Below, piece after piece: positions 32,833-42,157 of a stretch of 64,000 nucleotides of DNA. The DNA comes from Pseudomonadota bacterium (GTDB lineage: Bacteria; Pseudomonadota; Alphaproteobacteria; Rhodobacterales; Rhodobacteraceae), in NCBI GenBank assembly GCA_038533575.1, contig JBCAYL010000001.1, positions 2,260,226-2,324,225 of the forward strand. Direction: 5' to 3'. Every line of letters starts with the position of its first letter. The stretch's first letter is position 1. The position numbers were made by a program, and so were the translations under genes. The notes beneath the pieces were generated by a model, which was not told the DNA's origin, made no database searches, and was given only the letters and a program-made list of their open reading frames with translations.

Positions 32833-33558
32833 TTAATCCGGGAAGGGCAGCGGCGCGCCATCGTGAAGGACGGCGTGGATCGCGGGCGCATAATCCGGGT
32901 GGTCGCCTTCGTGGATTGGGGCAGCGTGAAGCGTGAGCGGCGCGTGGAGCCGAAACGGCGCGCGCCCGTCCTTGCGCGCGCGCACCAGGACGAGATGCGC
33001 GGCGCGCCCGATACGCGCTTGCAGCGGGAGGACTTCGACGGACCCGAGCGGCATTGCACCGAGCAGATCCGGCAGCCGCTCGGCCCGGTGGATTACCGTG
33101 AGCATGCCCCGTGCCCTGAGCCGCTTCGCAGCGACATCGAGCCAGGTCCGAAGCGGTGTCTCCTCCGCCCGCGCCGCCTGCCGCCCGGCATCCGAGGCCG
33201 CGAGGCCCTGCGTGAAGTAGGGCGGATTCATGATGACATGGTGAAACTGGCGCTGCCGGAGATCCGGCGGAAGCTGCGCAAGGTCCGCTTCGACGACGTC
33301 GACACCGTTCTTCTGGGCCAGAGCGGCATAGGACGACTGTACTTCGACGCCCGTCACACCCGCGCCAGTGCGCTCTGAAAGGCAAAGCGATGCCACGCCC
33401 ACGCCGCAGCCCAGCTCCAGCACCGTGTCGCCCGCTTGCGCCGGACAGGCCGCCGCTAGGAGCACCGCATCCACGCCTGAACGATACCCCTTCGCGGGCT
33501 GCCAAGCGCGCACACGGCCACCGAGAAAGGCGTCATGAGTAATGGCGTCTGTCGTCAC
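32833..33558 (-). CDS. trmN6: tRNA1(Val) (adenine(37)-N6)-methyltransferase
   Basis: A 241-residue SAM-dependent methyltransferase of the YfiC/TrmN6 family. It has the SAM-binding LELGCGVGVASLCL (about residues 47-60) and the N6-adenine catalytic motif NPPY in HHVIMNPPYF (about 105-115). The opening HDAFLGGRVRAWQP is typical of alphaproteobacterial members. Its ATG overlaps the stop of the upstream DUF2007 gene by four bases. Confidence 0.88.
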   Translation of the reverse strand: MTTDAITHDAFLGGRVRAWQPAKGYRSGVDAVLLAAACPAQAGDTVLELGCGVGVASLCLSERTGAGVTGVEVQSSYAALAQKNGVDVVEADLAQLPPDLRQRQFHHVIMNPPYFTQGLAASDAGRQAARAEETPLRTWLDVAAKRLRARGMLTVIHRAERLPDLLGAMPLGSVEVLPLQARIGRAAHLVLVRARKDGRAPFRLHAPLTLHAAPIHEGDHPDYAPAIHAVLHDGAPLPFPD

Positions 33559-33770
33559 CTGCCCAGATCGACATCGTTGTCGCGCAGGATGGCCTCGGCC
33601 ATGAAGAAATCGCGGTCCGCAACCATCATCCGGCGCGGCAGAACACCGATGGAGCCCTCAAGCACGCTCATATTTGCGTCCATCACGAAAACCGCTATGT
33701 CCTCTCCCGACAAGAGAGCCTCGGCAAACGCGATCACGGTTGGGTCGTTGCTGCGCAGAAGTTCTTTCAT
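33555..33770 (-). CDS. DUF2007 small protein
   Basis: A 71-residue protein matching DUF2007 (opening MKELLRSNDPTVIAFAEALL), a small ferredoxin-like fold often described as a putative signal-transducing or membrane-proteolysis partner. Function unknown. The ATG at 33770 has GGGGTGG just upstream; a GTG two codons earlier is possible. It is translationally coupled to trmN6 and divergent from the polyprenyl synthase gene, 53 bp away. Confidence 0.85.
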   Translation of the reverse strand: MKELLRSNDPTVIAFAEALLSGEDIAVFVMDANMSVLEGSIGVLPRRMMVADRDFFMAEAILRDNDVDLGR

Positions 33771-33823
33771 ATCCACCCCATTAAGCGCCGCCTCACGCGG
33801 TGTCGAGAATTGGAGCCGCGGGC

Positions 33824-34825
33824 ATGGGCCTCGATCACGCTGCCACGAAACCGCATGAGCGCATGGCGGAGGCCTTGGCCGACGAACTCGACGCCGTGAA
33901 CGCCCTGATCAGGGAGCGGATGGCATCGAAACACGCGCCGCGCATCCCGGAAGTGACGGCTCACCTCGTGGAAGCGGGGGGCAAGCGGCTGCGCCCGATG
34001 CTCACGCTCGCCTCGGCCAAGCTCTGCGGCTACGACGGCCCGTACCATGTCCATCTGGCGGCAACGGTGGAGTTCATTCACACGGCCACCCTTCTCCACG
34101 ATGACGTGGTGGACGAAAGCCGCCAGCGCCGCGGCCGGCCCACGGCCAATCTTCTCTGGGACAATCAGTCGAGCGTCCTGGTTGGAGACTATCTCTTCGC
34201 GCGGTCCTTCCAGTTGATGGTCGAAACAGGCTCGCTGAAGGTGCTCGACATCCTCTCGAACGCCGCGGCGACGATCGCGGAAGGGGAGGTGCTGCAGCTA
34301 TCGGTGGCCCAGCAGATCGCCACCACGGAAGACACTTACATCCAGGTCGTCCGCGGCAAGACCGCCGCGCTCTTCTCCGCGGCCACGGAGGTGGGCGCTG
34401 TGATAGCAGGGCAGCCCGAGCGCGTGCAGACGGCTCTTTTCGAATATGGAGACGCACTCGGCATTGCCTTCCAAATGGTGGATGATCTGCTCGATTACGG
34501 CGGCACGTCGGGCGTGATCGGCAAGAACGTGGGCGACGATTTCCGCGAGCGGAAGCTCACGCTCCCGGTCATCCGCGCCATCGCCGCCGCTGACGCGGAT
34601 GAGCGCGCCTTCTGGGAGCGTGTCATCGGCAAGGGCGAGCAGCGCGAGGGCGATCTTGCCCAGGCTTTAGCGCTCATGGGCAAACACGGCACGCTGGAGA
34701 GCACGCGAGAAACCGCGCGGGCCTATATCGCGAAAGCCAAGAGCGCGCTGGCGGCGACGCCGGAGCATCCGCTGCGCGACATGCTCCACGATCTCGCCGA
34801 CTACGTCGTCGCGCGCGTCAACTGA
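33824..34825 (+). CDS. polyprenyl (octa-/decaprenyl) diphosphate synthase
   Basis: A 333-residue trans-prenyltransferase that makes the ubiquinone side chain. It has GGKRLRPML, the first aspartate-rich motif LLHDDVVDESRQRRG, GDYLFARSF, and the second aspartate-rich motif FQMVDDLLDYGG. Rhodobacteraceae make Q10, so a decaprenyl product is likely, but chain length cannot be read from sequence. The ATG at 33824 gives normal length; a GTG at 33800 is an alternative. It is convergent with the IspE-like gene, the two 3' ends overlapping by eight bases. Confidence 0.93.
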   Translation: MGLDHAATKPHERMAEALADELDAVNALIRERMASKHAPRIPEVTAHLVEAGGKRLRPMLTLASAKLCGYDGPYHVHLAATVEFIHTATLLHDDVVDESRQRRGRPTANLLWDNQSSVLVGDYLFARSFQLMVETGSLKVLDILSNAAATIAEGEVLQLSVAQQIATTEDTYIQVVRGKTAALFSAATEVGAVIAGQPERVQTALFEYGDALGIAFQMVDDLLDYGGTSGVIGKNVGDDFRERKLTLPVIRAIAAADADERAFWERVIGKGEQREGDLAQALALMGKHGTLESTRETARAYIAKAKSALAATPEHPLRDMLHDLADYVVARVN

Positions 34826-35567
34826 GCGTTGTCTCCGCCACCCACCATTCGGGATGAAGCGCCTCGAGATGCGCGGCCGCACCCTGGGCCGTTGCAGCGT
34901 CCGGGTAGATCCCATAGCAGATCGCCCCTCCCGGGATCACCGCGGCAAGGCTCACGCCGGGCGTGAGCGCAAGCTCATCAAGCATCTCTTGGATCGCCGG
35001 CTCGTCTGCATCCGTTTCAACGTGACCACGCAGCCAATCCGCCACCTCCTCGGGCGTCGAGAGATCATCTGGCGGCTCCGGGATCGTCGCGACCTGAGGG
35101 CCGCGGCCGGCTCCAAGCTCATGATCCGCGTGGAGCAGAACAACCGGAAGCCTTGGAAGGTCCACGGCGGTCAGCTGATTGGCGGCGGGTTCGATCAGCG
35201 CCGCGGCGCCGCGGCGGACAGTCAGCGCCTCGAGCGCGCGCTCGCTCGGCGATTCCACGTCCAGTGCCGCGACCATGGCGGCGATCCCGAGTGCCGGGTC
35301 GAAGGGCAAATCCTTCTTGACCGTAAGCTCACCGGTCGTTGACTGCGCCACCACGAGAGCAAAGGCCGCTGCCTGCCGCTCGGCTTCCGTGCCGGGCTCG
35401 ATGTCGCCAAAGGGCCCCTGCCAGGTGATCCCGTCTCGGCTCGCCGGCGATGAGGTCAGGGTGTCGCCGAGACTTGCGAGGGTCAAAAGCGTCCGCCCGT
35501 CACGGCTCGCGGCGAGCGGGATGAGTGCGCGCGCGCGGCGCTCAACCTTCGTCGTTGGCGAGTTCAA
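34818..35567 (-). pseudogene. degenerate IspE-like (GHMP kinase) protein
   Basis: The frame lines up over most of its length with 4-diphosphocytidyl-2-C-methyl-D-erythritol kinase (IspE). The C-terminal GGAICYGIYPDAATAQ...HPEWWV matches the IspE GSGATCF...HPGWWV ending, and the LPRLPVVLL block also aligns. The ATP-binding GGGSSNAA-type loop is absent (LPFDPALGIAAMVAA stands in its place), and GSGAT reads PGGAI. No ATG or GTG lies near the expected start; the nearest candidate is TTG 35567, which overlaps the TPR gene by 26 bases. This is the usual ispE position next to the TPR gene. It is either a decaying pseudogene or a non-kinase paralogue; the frame remains open throughout. Confidence 0.6.
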
Positions 35568-37248
35568 TGCGCGTGAGGCCTTCTTCCTCGAGCACCACGT
35601 CGAGACCGACCTCAAGCTTGCGTCGGATCCGCTCGGCCTCTTCGTCGTCTGGGCCAAAGCTCAAGGCCCGCTGCCATTGGAAATGCGCCTCCGTGCGACG
35701 ACCCACGGACCAGTAAACATCGCCCAGGTGATCGTTGATGATCGGATCGGTGGCCATGAGCTCCACCGCCGCCTCCATGGGGGCGACGGCCTCGTCATAG
35801 CGACCGAGCCGGTAGAGCACCCAGCCGAGGCTATCGAGGATGTGGCCATTGTCCGGACGCAGTTCCGCCGCGGTCTCGATCATCTCCAGCGCTTCACCGA
35901 GCTTCATGTTCTTCTCGACGAGCGAGTAGCCGAGATAATTGAGGACCTGCGGCTGGTTCGGGCGCATCACGAGCGCCTGTCGAAAATCGCTCTCGGCCGC
36001 GTCCCAGTTTCCCTCGCGCTCATGGGAAATCCCCCGCGCGAAAAAGGTGAACCAGTGGCGGTCATCGACACGGTCGATCAGTGAAAGCCCGTTGGTGTAG
36101 GCCTTGGCGGCCTCGCCGTAGCGCTCAAGACGACGCAGCGTATCGCCAAGCTTGATACGGATCGTGGAGATATCGGGATGGGATTTCGAAAGCTGCCGGA
36201 GGGCTTCCACGGCGGCCTCCCCACGCTCCGCGGTGTAAAGGGCGTTCGCCCGACCGATCTCCGCCGTGATGAACTCGGGCGCGCTCTGGGGCACACGATC
36301 ATAGGTGGCTGTCGCGAGCCCCGGGCGGTCGAGCCGCTCCAAATAGTCAGCCGAAAGCATGAGCGCATCGATATGCGCCGGGTTGAGCGCCTCGGCGAGC
36401 CGGGAATAGAGGAGCGCGTAGCTATCGGCGGCCTCCCCATCGAGCGCGGCGGCCACGGTATAGAAGACCTCGGCCATGCCGTGGGCGGGCTGGGACACTT
36501 CCGTGAATGGCAAAGCCTCGCCCGCGGCGAGGCGCCGGTCGAGATCCGAGAGCGTCGCGTCAAGGGCGGGCCCGACGACGCGGGCGATTTCGGCCCGGGC
36601 GAGATCGTTCTGGCCCAATTGGCTCAAGACCATCGCACGGGTGATGAGGCCCCGGCGGTTGTCTGGGATCGCCCCGGCAGCACGGCCCGAGAGGATTTCC
36701 TCGGCGGCGGCGAAGTCTCCCATGTAAGCGAGGGCCAGCGCCTTGTGATGCAGCGCGAAAGGACGCAGCCCATCGCGCTCGGCCACGGCGTCGAAGGCCG
36801 CGAGCCCGTCTTCCATGCGCTCTGCCCCGATCAGCGCCCAGCCATGAAGGAGGCTGTCGACAAGCGGACCGACGCGGGTGCCGCCCTCGAAGCTCGCAAT
36901 CATTGCGTCGAAGTCACCGCGCAGCGCTTCGTCCACGACCACCGTCATGTGCGCCACCTGGCTCGGCGAGCCGGTCTCGAGCATCTTTGCGCCCAGCGCC
37001 GCTGCGGGCGCGAACTCCGCCATCGCAAGATGCGCCGAGAGGGCGTTTTCCATGTGCGCGTGGTTGGAGGCGTCTCGGGCGAGGGCCTGGTGGTAGTACT
37101 TCGCCGCGGCGGCGTAGTCGTTGTCTGCGGCGGCCTGGCGGGCGGCGAGATAGGCCCCGGCGACCCCCATTTCGAGCCGCTCTCCCGCGGCGCTTGATGC
37201 ACAAACCATGCTCAGTGCCAGCGCGGCACCCTTGACTGCAAGCCTCAT
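35542..37248 (-). CDS. exported tetratricopeptide repeat protein
   Basis: A 568-residue protein with a signal peptide (about residues 1-21, ending ASSAAG) and many TPR helices across the whole length, clearest in the C-terminal third (ADYDSFRQALVMRPN-like units, LNYLGYSLVEKN, LDSLGWVLYRLGRYDEAV, INDHLGDVYWSVGR). It should be a periplasmic or envelope scaffold for protein contacts. Genes of this type lie next to ispE and ETF-QO in related genomes; the role is unknown. It may be cotranscribed with the downstream IspE-like frame. Confidence 0.9.
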   Translation of the reverse strand: MRLAVKGAALALSMVCASSAAGERLEMGVAGAYLAARQAAADNDYAAAAKYYHQALARDASNHAHMENALSAHLAMAEFAPAAALGAKMLETGSPSQVAHMTVVVDEALRGDFDAMIASFEGGTRVGPLVDSLLHGWALIGAERMEDGLAAFDAVAERDGLRPFALHHKALALAYMGDFAAAEEILSGRAAGAIPDNRRGLITRAMVLSQLGQNDLARAEIARVVGPALDATLSDLDRRLAAGEALPFTEVSQPAHGMAEVFYTVAAALDGEAADSYALLYSRLAEALNPAHIDALMLSADYLERLDRPGLATATYDRVPQSAPEFITAEIGRANALYTAERGEAAVEALRQLSKSHPDISTIRIKLGDTLRRLERYGEAAKAYTNGLSLIDRVDDRHWFTFFARGISHEREGNWDAAESDFRQALVMRPNQPQVLNYLGYSLVEKNMKLGEALEMIETAAELRPDNGHILDSLGWVLYRLGRYDEAVAPMEAAVELMATDPIINDHLGDVYWSVGRRTEAHFQWQRALSFGPDDEEAERIRRKLEVGLDVVLEEEGLTRIELANDEG

Positions 37249-37332
37249 ACCTGTCCCCTGAGCAACCCCTACGTGCCCTTGGGCGGGGAGGCTACGCAGG
37301 CAAATTTACGAAAGCAATGCGGCGATACGCAA

Positions 37333-37354
37333 AGGGCGGCCCGAAAGCCGCCCT
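37333..37354 (-). terminator. intrinsic terminator downstream of ETF-QO
   Basis: AGGGCGGC (37333-37340) pairs with GCCGCCCT (37347-37354) around CCGAAA. On the minus strand the stem is followed by TTTGCG, a short U-run, 32 bases past the ETF-QO stop at 37387. Confidence 0.7.
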
Positions 37355-37386
37355 GATCGATCACAATTTGCCTGTTTGGCGCGTTT

Positions 37387-39039
37387 TTACATGTTCGGAT
37401 AGTTCGGACCGTCGCCGCCCTGCGGCGTCTTCCAGACGATATTCTGGCTCGGATCCTTGATATCGCAGGTCTTGCAGTGAACGCAGTTCTGGAAGTTCAC
37501 GACGAAACGCGCCGACTTTTCAGGCTCTTGGACAACCTCGTAGACACCGGCCGGACAGTACCGCTGAGCCGTTTCGTTGTACTTGGCCAGGTGATCGAGC
37601 ACGGGAGTGTCCCAATCGCGCACTTTGAGGTGGGCTGGCTGGCTTTCCTCGTGATTCGTCATCGCGAAGGACACGTTGGTGAGGCGATCGAAACTGAGCT
37701 TTCCGTCAGGCTTCGGGTAGTCGATGGGCTTGTGGTAGTGCACCGTCTCCGTGCTGTCGGCGTCCGATTTCCCGTGCTTCAGCGTGCCGAGGAACGAGAG
37801 GCCGGTCAGCGAATTGCACCACATATCCGCGCCGCCCAAGGTCAGCGATGCCATGAGGCCGTACTTGGACCACACCGGCTTCACGTTGCGCACGGGCTTG
37901 AGATCCTTGGCGATGGGCCCCGTCTTGACGGCCGTGTCATAGGCCTCGAGCGTATCCCCCGCCCGCCCGGCAGTGATCGCCTCGTGCGCGGCTTCGGCGG
38001 CGTGAATGCCGGAGAACATGGCGTTGTGATTGCCCTTGATGCGCGGGACGTTCACGAGCCCCGCCGAACATCCCAGCAGCGCACCACCCGGGAACGCCGT
38101 CTGCGGGATCGACTGCCAGCCGCCCTCCGAGATCGCGCGCGCACCGTAGGCCACACGCTTACCCCCGGCGAGGAGCTCCTGCATCATAGGGTGATGCTTG
38201 AAGCGCTGGAACTCCATGTAGGGGAAGACGTGCGGGTTCGCGTAGTTCAGATGAACCACGAAGCCCACATACACCTGGTTGTTGTCGAGGTGGTACACGA
38301 AGCTGCCGCCGCCCGCGTTGGAGCCGAGCGGCCAGCCCATCGTGTGCGTGACCGTGCCGGGCTTGTGCTTGGCTGGGTCGATCTCCCAGATTTCCTTCAT
38401 GCCGAGCCCGTATTTCTGCACGTCGGAATTGGCGTCGAGATCGTATTTCGCGATCACCTCTTTCGAGAGCGATCCGCGCACTCCTTCCGACAGGAAGACG
38501 TACTTGCCGTGAAGCTCCATGCCCGGCTCGTAGCCCGGCCCCTTGGTGCCATCGGAATTCAATCCGAATTCACCTGCGACGACACCCTTCACTTCGCCGT
38601 TCTCGCCGAAAACGAGCTCAGAGCAAGCCATGCCCGGGAAGATCTCCACGCCCATGCCCTCGGCAATCTCGGCCATCCAGCGGCAGACATTGCCCATCGA
38701 GACGATGTAGTTGCCGTGATTGTTCATGAGCGGCGGCATGATGGCGTTCGGGATCTTCATCGACCCCGCTTCGCCCAGCATGTAGAAATTGTCTTCGGTG
38801 ACCTCCACGGAGATCGGCGCCTGCATCTCGCGCCAATCAGGCAGGAGCGCATCGAGGCCCGAGGGATCGAGGACCGCACCTGACAGGATATGCGCGCCGA
38901 CCTCGGACCCCTTCTCGAGCACCACGACCTCGAGCGAGGCATCGAGTTGCTTGAGACGGATCGCCGCCGAGAGGCCCGCGGGCCCGGCGCCCACGATCAC
39001 GACGTCATATTCCATGGCTTCCCGCGTTGCGTCGGTCAT
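37387..39039 (-). CDS. etfD: electron transfer flavoprotein-ubiquinone oxidoreductase
   Basis: ETF-QO passes electrons from ETF, reduced by acyl-CoA and other dehydrogenases, to ubiquinone at the inner membrane. The 550-residue protein has an N-terminal FAD-binding Rossmann motif VVIVGAGPAGLSAAIRL, GCSAGLVNVPRIKG in the middle, and a C-terminal [4Fe-4S] cluster site NCVHCKTCDIKDPSQ. The ATG at 39039 has AGGTGAG at good spacing; 39057 is an alternative adding six residues. It supports the acyl-CoA dehydrogenase seen at 49560-51272. Confidence 0.95.
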   Translation of the reverse strand: MTDATREAMEYDVVIVGAGPAGLSAAIRLKQLDASLEVVVLEKGSEVGAHILSGAVLDPSGLDALLPDWREMQAPISVEVTEDNFYMLGEAGSMKIPNAIMPPLMNNHGNYIVSMGNVCRWMAEIAEGMGVEIFPGMACSELVFGENGEVKGVVAGEFGLNSDGTKGPGYEPGMELHGKYVFLSEGVRGSLSKEVIAKYDLDANSDVQKYGLGMKEIWEIDPAKHKPGTVTHTMGWPLGSNAGGGSFVYHLDNNQVYVGFVVHLNYANPHVFPYMEFQRFKHHPMMQELLAGGKRVAYGARAISEGGWQSIPQTAFPGGALLGCSAGLVNVPRIKGNHNAMFSGIHAAEAAHEAITAGRAGDTLEAYDTAVKTGPIAKDLKPVRNVKPVWSKYGLMASLTLGGADMWCNSLTGLSFLGTLKHGKSDADSTETVHYHKPIDYPKPDGKLSFDRLTNVSFAMTNHEESQPAHLKVRDWDTPVLDHLAKYNETAQRYCPAGVYEVVQEPEKSARFVVNFQNCVHCKTCDIKDPSQNIVWKTPQGGDGPNYPNM

Positions 39040-39188
39040 TTCACTCACCTGCGTCATCCGTGTTGCGTATGTAGCCGTTCACCTGCTCCCCCGTATAAAT
39101 GGCCACCTGCCGCACACGTCAATTGGAACGGGACGTTATTTGCGCCCGTCGCGACGTTGGGACGCCATTTAAGATGTTGGAAACAAAG

Positions 39189-39210
39189 AAGGGGCCGCAA
39201 AGGGCCCCTT
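39189..39210 (-). terminator. intrinsic terminator downstream of the outer-membrane barrel gene
   Basis: AAGGGGCC (39189-39196) pairs with GGCCCCTT (39203-39210) around GCAAAG. Read on the minus strand the stem is followed by CTTTGTTT, and it lies 25 bases after the stop at 39235. Confidence 0.75.
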
Positions 39211-39234
39211 CCGTCACCGCTCTAAAGACAAGAT

Positions 39235-39759
39235 TTAGAAACGATAGTTCAGATGCGCGCCGACGGTCACGACGTTGGCGGTCAGTTCGTCGAGCTCGAA
39301 GTTCTGGAACCGGTGGTAGAGGACCTCCACACCCGCGGTGATCGTGTCGGTCACGAAGCTCTCGTAACCCGCGCCGACGAAGAAGCCGCCGCTGTCGCCC
39401 ACAGCCTCTTCCGACAGATAGGCCTGCGCGAAGCCGCCGGTACCATAGAAGTAGTTGCCGCCATTTTGCACGCCACCCCGGGCACCGATCCGGAAGACCG
39501 CGTCGATGTCGGTCACACCCTCGAGGTCGATCTCCGTGATGTCGTACTGCACACCCCCGCCGAGGAGGAAGCCGCCGACATCGGTGTCGAAATAGGCGCG
39601 CGCGCCAATGAGGGCATTGTCGCCCTCGAGCTCCGCCGCGTCCGACGTGTCGACGTCGCCATAGGAAAGCTGGACGCCGACGGACGGCCCTTCAAAGCTT
39701 TGTGCCGCTACGAGGCTCGGAATAAGTGCAGTGAGTGCTGCCGTGATAAGGATACGCAT
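39235..39759 (-). CDS. small outer-membrane beta-barrel protein
   Basis: A 174-residue protein with a signal peptide (about residues 1-19, LVAAQ) and alternating amphipathic strands rich in Gly, Tyr and Asp, ending in NYRF with the terminal Phe typical of Bam-assembled barrels. The fold resembles eight-stranded OmpA-/opacity-type porins. No enzymatic or binding motif is visible. It stands alone with a terminator behind it. Confidence 0.8.
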   Translation of the reverse strand: MRILITAALTALIPSLVAAQSFEGPSVGVQLSYGDVDTSDAAELEGDNALIGARAYFDTDVGGFLLGGGVQYDITEIDLEGVTDIDAVFRIGARGGVQNGGNYFYGTGGFAQAYLSEEAVGDSGGFFVGAGYESFVTDTITAGVEVLYHRFQNFELDELTANVVTVGAHLNYRF

Positions 39760-40079
39760 TGATTGAAATCCTTCTGGGGTTGGGATGTTTCAGAAGGTGA
39801 TGCGGGGCGACGGTGCCTCAAAGCCCCTCGCGGGTCCGTGAATGACTTCGGCGAAAGCTCGCGCCTCGGTTGCACGTTTTCGCCGACGACTCGGCCTCCG
39901 CGATCACGCCGGTGAAACAAACCTGCGAGTGGTGTGGCGATTCTCCGCCGGTGCCTCAAATCCAAGCATCCTCTGTTTTTCCAGGGCACTTTCATGGTCA
40001 AAGAGTGCGCCGGGCCTTCCCGCTTGCATTCACATCCCCACATGGGTCACATCCGCAAATCGCCCCAAAGGAGCGTTCC
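39760..40079. other. 320-bp intergenic region between the barrel gene and greA
   Basis: No convincing gene is seen here on either strand. It contains a 12-base direct repeat, CGGTGCCTCAAA, at 39811-39822 and 39949-39960, and the greA ribosome-binding site AAAGGAG at its right end. It should hold the divergent promoters for the barrel gene and for greA. Confidence 0.6.
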
Positions 40080-40550
40080 ATGGACAAGATACCGCTGACC
40101 CGCGCGGGCTATGAGAAGCTCGACGCAGAACTCAAGACCCTGAAGAGCGTGGAGCGGCCCGCCATCATCGCGGCCATCGCCGAAGCGCGCGAACTCGGTG
40201 ATCTCAAAGAAAACGCGGAATACCATTCCGCGCGCGAAAAGCAGGGCTTCATCGAGGGTCGCATCAAGGAGATCGAGGCGGTTATCTCCCGCGCGGATGT
40301 CATGGATCCCGCGAAATTCTCCGGCGCGGTCAAGTTCGGCGCCACGGTGGAACTCGTGGACGAGGACACCGACGAGGAAAAAACCTACCAGATCGTGGGC
40401 GAGCCCGAGGCCGACATCGAAAACGGCAAGCTCAACATCAAGTCCCCGCTGGCCCGCGCGCTCATCGGCAAAGACGAGGGAGACAGCGTCGATGTCCGGA
40501 CGCCCGGGGGCGCGAAAAGCTACGAGATCCTGAGCATCACCTACGTCTGA
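40080..40550 (+). CDS. greA: transcription elongation factor GreA
   Basis: GreA rescues backtracked RNA polymerase by stimulating transcript cleavage. The 156-residue length is exactly typical. The N-terminal coiled coil carries [15 protein letters not shown] with the acidic tip [13 protein letters not shown], and the C-terminal FKBP-like domain includes [11 protein letters not shown] and [17 protein letters not shown] precedes the ATG by six bases. The following membrane protein gene starts ten bases after the greA stop, so they are likely cotranscribed. Confidence 0.97.
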   Translation: MDKIPLTRAGYEKLDAELKTLKSVERPAIIAAIAEARELGDLKENAEYHSAREKQGFIEGRIKEIEAVISRADVMDPAKFSGAVKFGATVELVDEDTDEEKTYQIVGEPEADIENGKLNIKSPLARALIGKDEGDSVDVRTPGGAKSYEILSITYV

Positions 40551-40560
40551 GCACGCCGCC

Positions 40561-41580
40561 ATGGCCGCAGAAGAGACCAAGCAGACACCGCCGCAGCAGC
40601 CTCCGCTGGGGATTTACGAGTCCACCCGGGACACGGCTATTTCCGGCTCCGAGGTCATCGCCATCGGGCTCTCCGTGGCGTGGCTTCTCGGCGCGGCCAT
40701 CTTCTTTCTTGGCATGGGCGGTGGTCAGATGTTCGAGCCGGGCAATCAGGGCCAACTGACCTTCCTGATGACGCTCCTCGCGGTCTTCGTGCCGGTGGCG
40801 ATCATCTGGGTGGCTGCCTCCGCGGCACGGTCCGCACGCATCGTCCGTGAGGAAAGCCAGCGCCTTCAGGCCGCCATCGACGCCATGCGCCAAACCTACG
40901 TGGCCGAGCGCCAGACCCACGGCCTCACACCCTCGCCCGCCGTGGAAAAGAAGATCGATGAACTCGTCGCCGCTGCAAAGCAGACAGAGACGGCAGTCGC
41001 CACCTTCACCTCGAGCCGCACGCCGGCCGTGCGGCGATCCTCGGAGCTGCAAGGCTCGGACGATCAGCCCACGCTGGCCTTCGGGACGCGGGCCGAGGAT
41101 CTCGCGCCTCCGCTGGCAACAGAAGACCTCATTCGCGCGCTAAACTTCCCGGAGACCGCCGAAGACCAGGACGGCTTCAGCGCGCTGCGCCGGGCCCTGA
41201 AGGACCGCAAGGCCGCCAGCGTCGTGCAGGCGAGCCAGGACGTCCTCACGCTCATCAGCCATGACGGCATCTACATGGACGATATGCGCCCGGACCGCGC
41301 AAAGCCCGAGATCTGGCGCCGCTTTGCCGCCGGAGAGCGAGGGCGGCAGGTGGCAGCGCTTGGCGGGATCCGGGACCGCAGCTCGCTCGCGCTGACCGCG
41401 GGCCGCATGCGGTCAGACACGATCTTTCGAGATGCCGCGCACCACTTCCTGCGCCGGTTCGACCAGCTTCTCGTTGAGTTCTGTGAAGAGGCCTCCGACG
41501 CGGAGATCGCGGCACTGGCCGACACGCGCACCGCGCGGGCCTTCATGCTTCTGGGCCGTGTGACGGGCATGTTCAGCTGA
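40561..41580 (+). CDS. conserved membrane protein with coiled-coil region
   Basis: A 339-residue protein with two membrane helices (about residues 30-51 and 66-87), an adjacent coiled-coil segment (ARSARIVREESQRLQAAIDAM, about 88-115), and a soluble C-terminal half with a helical domain (DLIRALNFPETAEDQDGF onward). This type of protein sits downstream of greA in related bacteria; function unknown. Its TGA stop lies on the palindrome TCAGCTGA, which is also the stop of the convergent GNAT gene. Confidence 0.8.
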   Translation: MAAEETKQTPPQQPPLGIYESTRDTAISGSEVIAIGLSVAWLLGAAIFFLGMGGGQMFEPGNQGQLTFLMTLLAVFVPVAIIWVAASAARSARIVREESQRLQAAIDAMRQTYVAERQTHGLTPSPAVEKKIDELVAAAKQTETAVATFTSSRTPAVRRSSELQGSDDQPTLAFGTRAEDLAPPLATEDLIRALNFPETAEDQDGFSALRRALKDRKAASVVQASQDVLTLISHDGIYMDDMRPDRAKPEIWRRFAAGERGRQVAALGGIRDRSSLALTAGRMRSDTIFRDAAHHFLRRFDQLLVEFCEEASDAEIAALADTRTARAFMLLGRVTGMFS

Positions 41581-42157
41581 GCGGCAGCGCCATGGTGGTG
41601 GCCTCGCGAAAGCCCATGAGCGGCGCGAGAAGCCCAGATTTCATTCGCCCCACTTCCTGAAAGCCGTACCGCTCGTAGAGCGCTCGGGCGCGCGTATTCG
41701 TGTCCACGACGTCGAGCCGCACGGTGTCGCAACGGTTCATGCGGGCCGTCCAGACCACCGCGTCGAGGAGCTTTGAGCCCACGCCTTGCCCCCGCGCCGC
41801 CTCCGCGACGAAGATCCCATCCATTTGCAAGACGCCCTCATCGAGCTTCCTCTCGAAAAGATCGAGGACCGCCCCGCGCCAGACAGCGCCGAAGGCCCCG
41901 TAGCTCGCACGCAGATCGGCGTAGCTTGCCGTCATGAGCCCGCCTTTCGCGGTCTTGATCCCGGCCACGCCCACAAGCCTTCCATCAAGGGTCGCCGAGA
42001 AGGCAAAATCGGGCCGCAGCCCACGCGCGATGAAAGTGACAGCGCGCGTATCCGTGCCGAGGGCCGGGGCGAGCTTGGCGCCGAAAGCTTCGAGAAAGAG
42101 CCGTGCCACGTCGGCCCTGTGTCCCTCCTTGAATCCCGGCGCGATGGTGACGGTCAT
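41573..42157 (-). CDS. GNAT-family N-acetyltransferase
   Basis: A 194-residue acetyltransferase. The acetyl-CoA binding signature is in ARGQGVGSKLLDAVV (about residues 121-135), preceded by GIFVAEA, and followed by the family ending ARALYERYGFQEVGR. The substrate is unknown. Its ATG overlaps the stop of the fused moeA gene by four bases, so it is the last gene of the molybdenum-cofactor operon and may be only a passenger in it. Confidence 0.87.
   Translation of the reverse strand: MTVTIAPGFKEGHRADVARLFLEAFGAKLAPALGTDTRAVTFIARGLRPDFAFSATLDGRLVGVAGIKTAKGGLMTASYADLRASYGAFGAVWRGAVLDLFERKLDEGVLQMDGIFVAEAARGQGVGSKLLDAVVWTARMNRCDTVRLDVVDTNTRARALYERYGFQEVGRMKSGLLAPLMGFREATTMALPLS

Noticed and set aside
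34818..35534. Treating the IspE-like frame as a normal ispE
   Set aside because: The ATP-binding loop is missing and there is no normal start codon, so assigning kinase function would be unsafe.
36178..38883. Long plus-strand frames opposite the TPR and ETF-QO genes
   Set aside because: Compositions are Arg/His/Glu-rich and motif-free, while the minus-strand genes have a signal peptide, TPRs, FAD and iron-sulfur sites.
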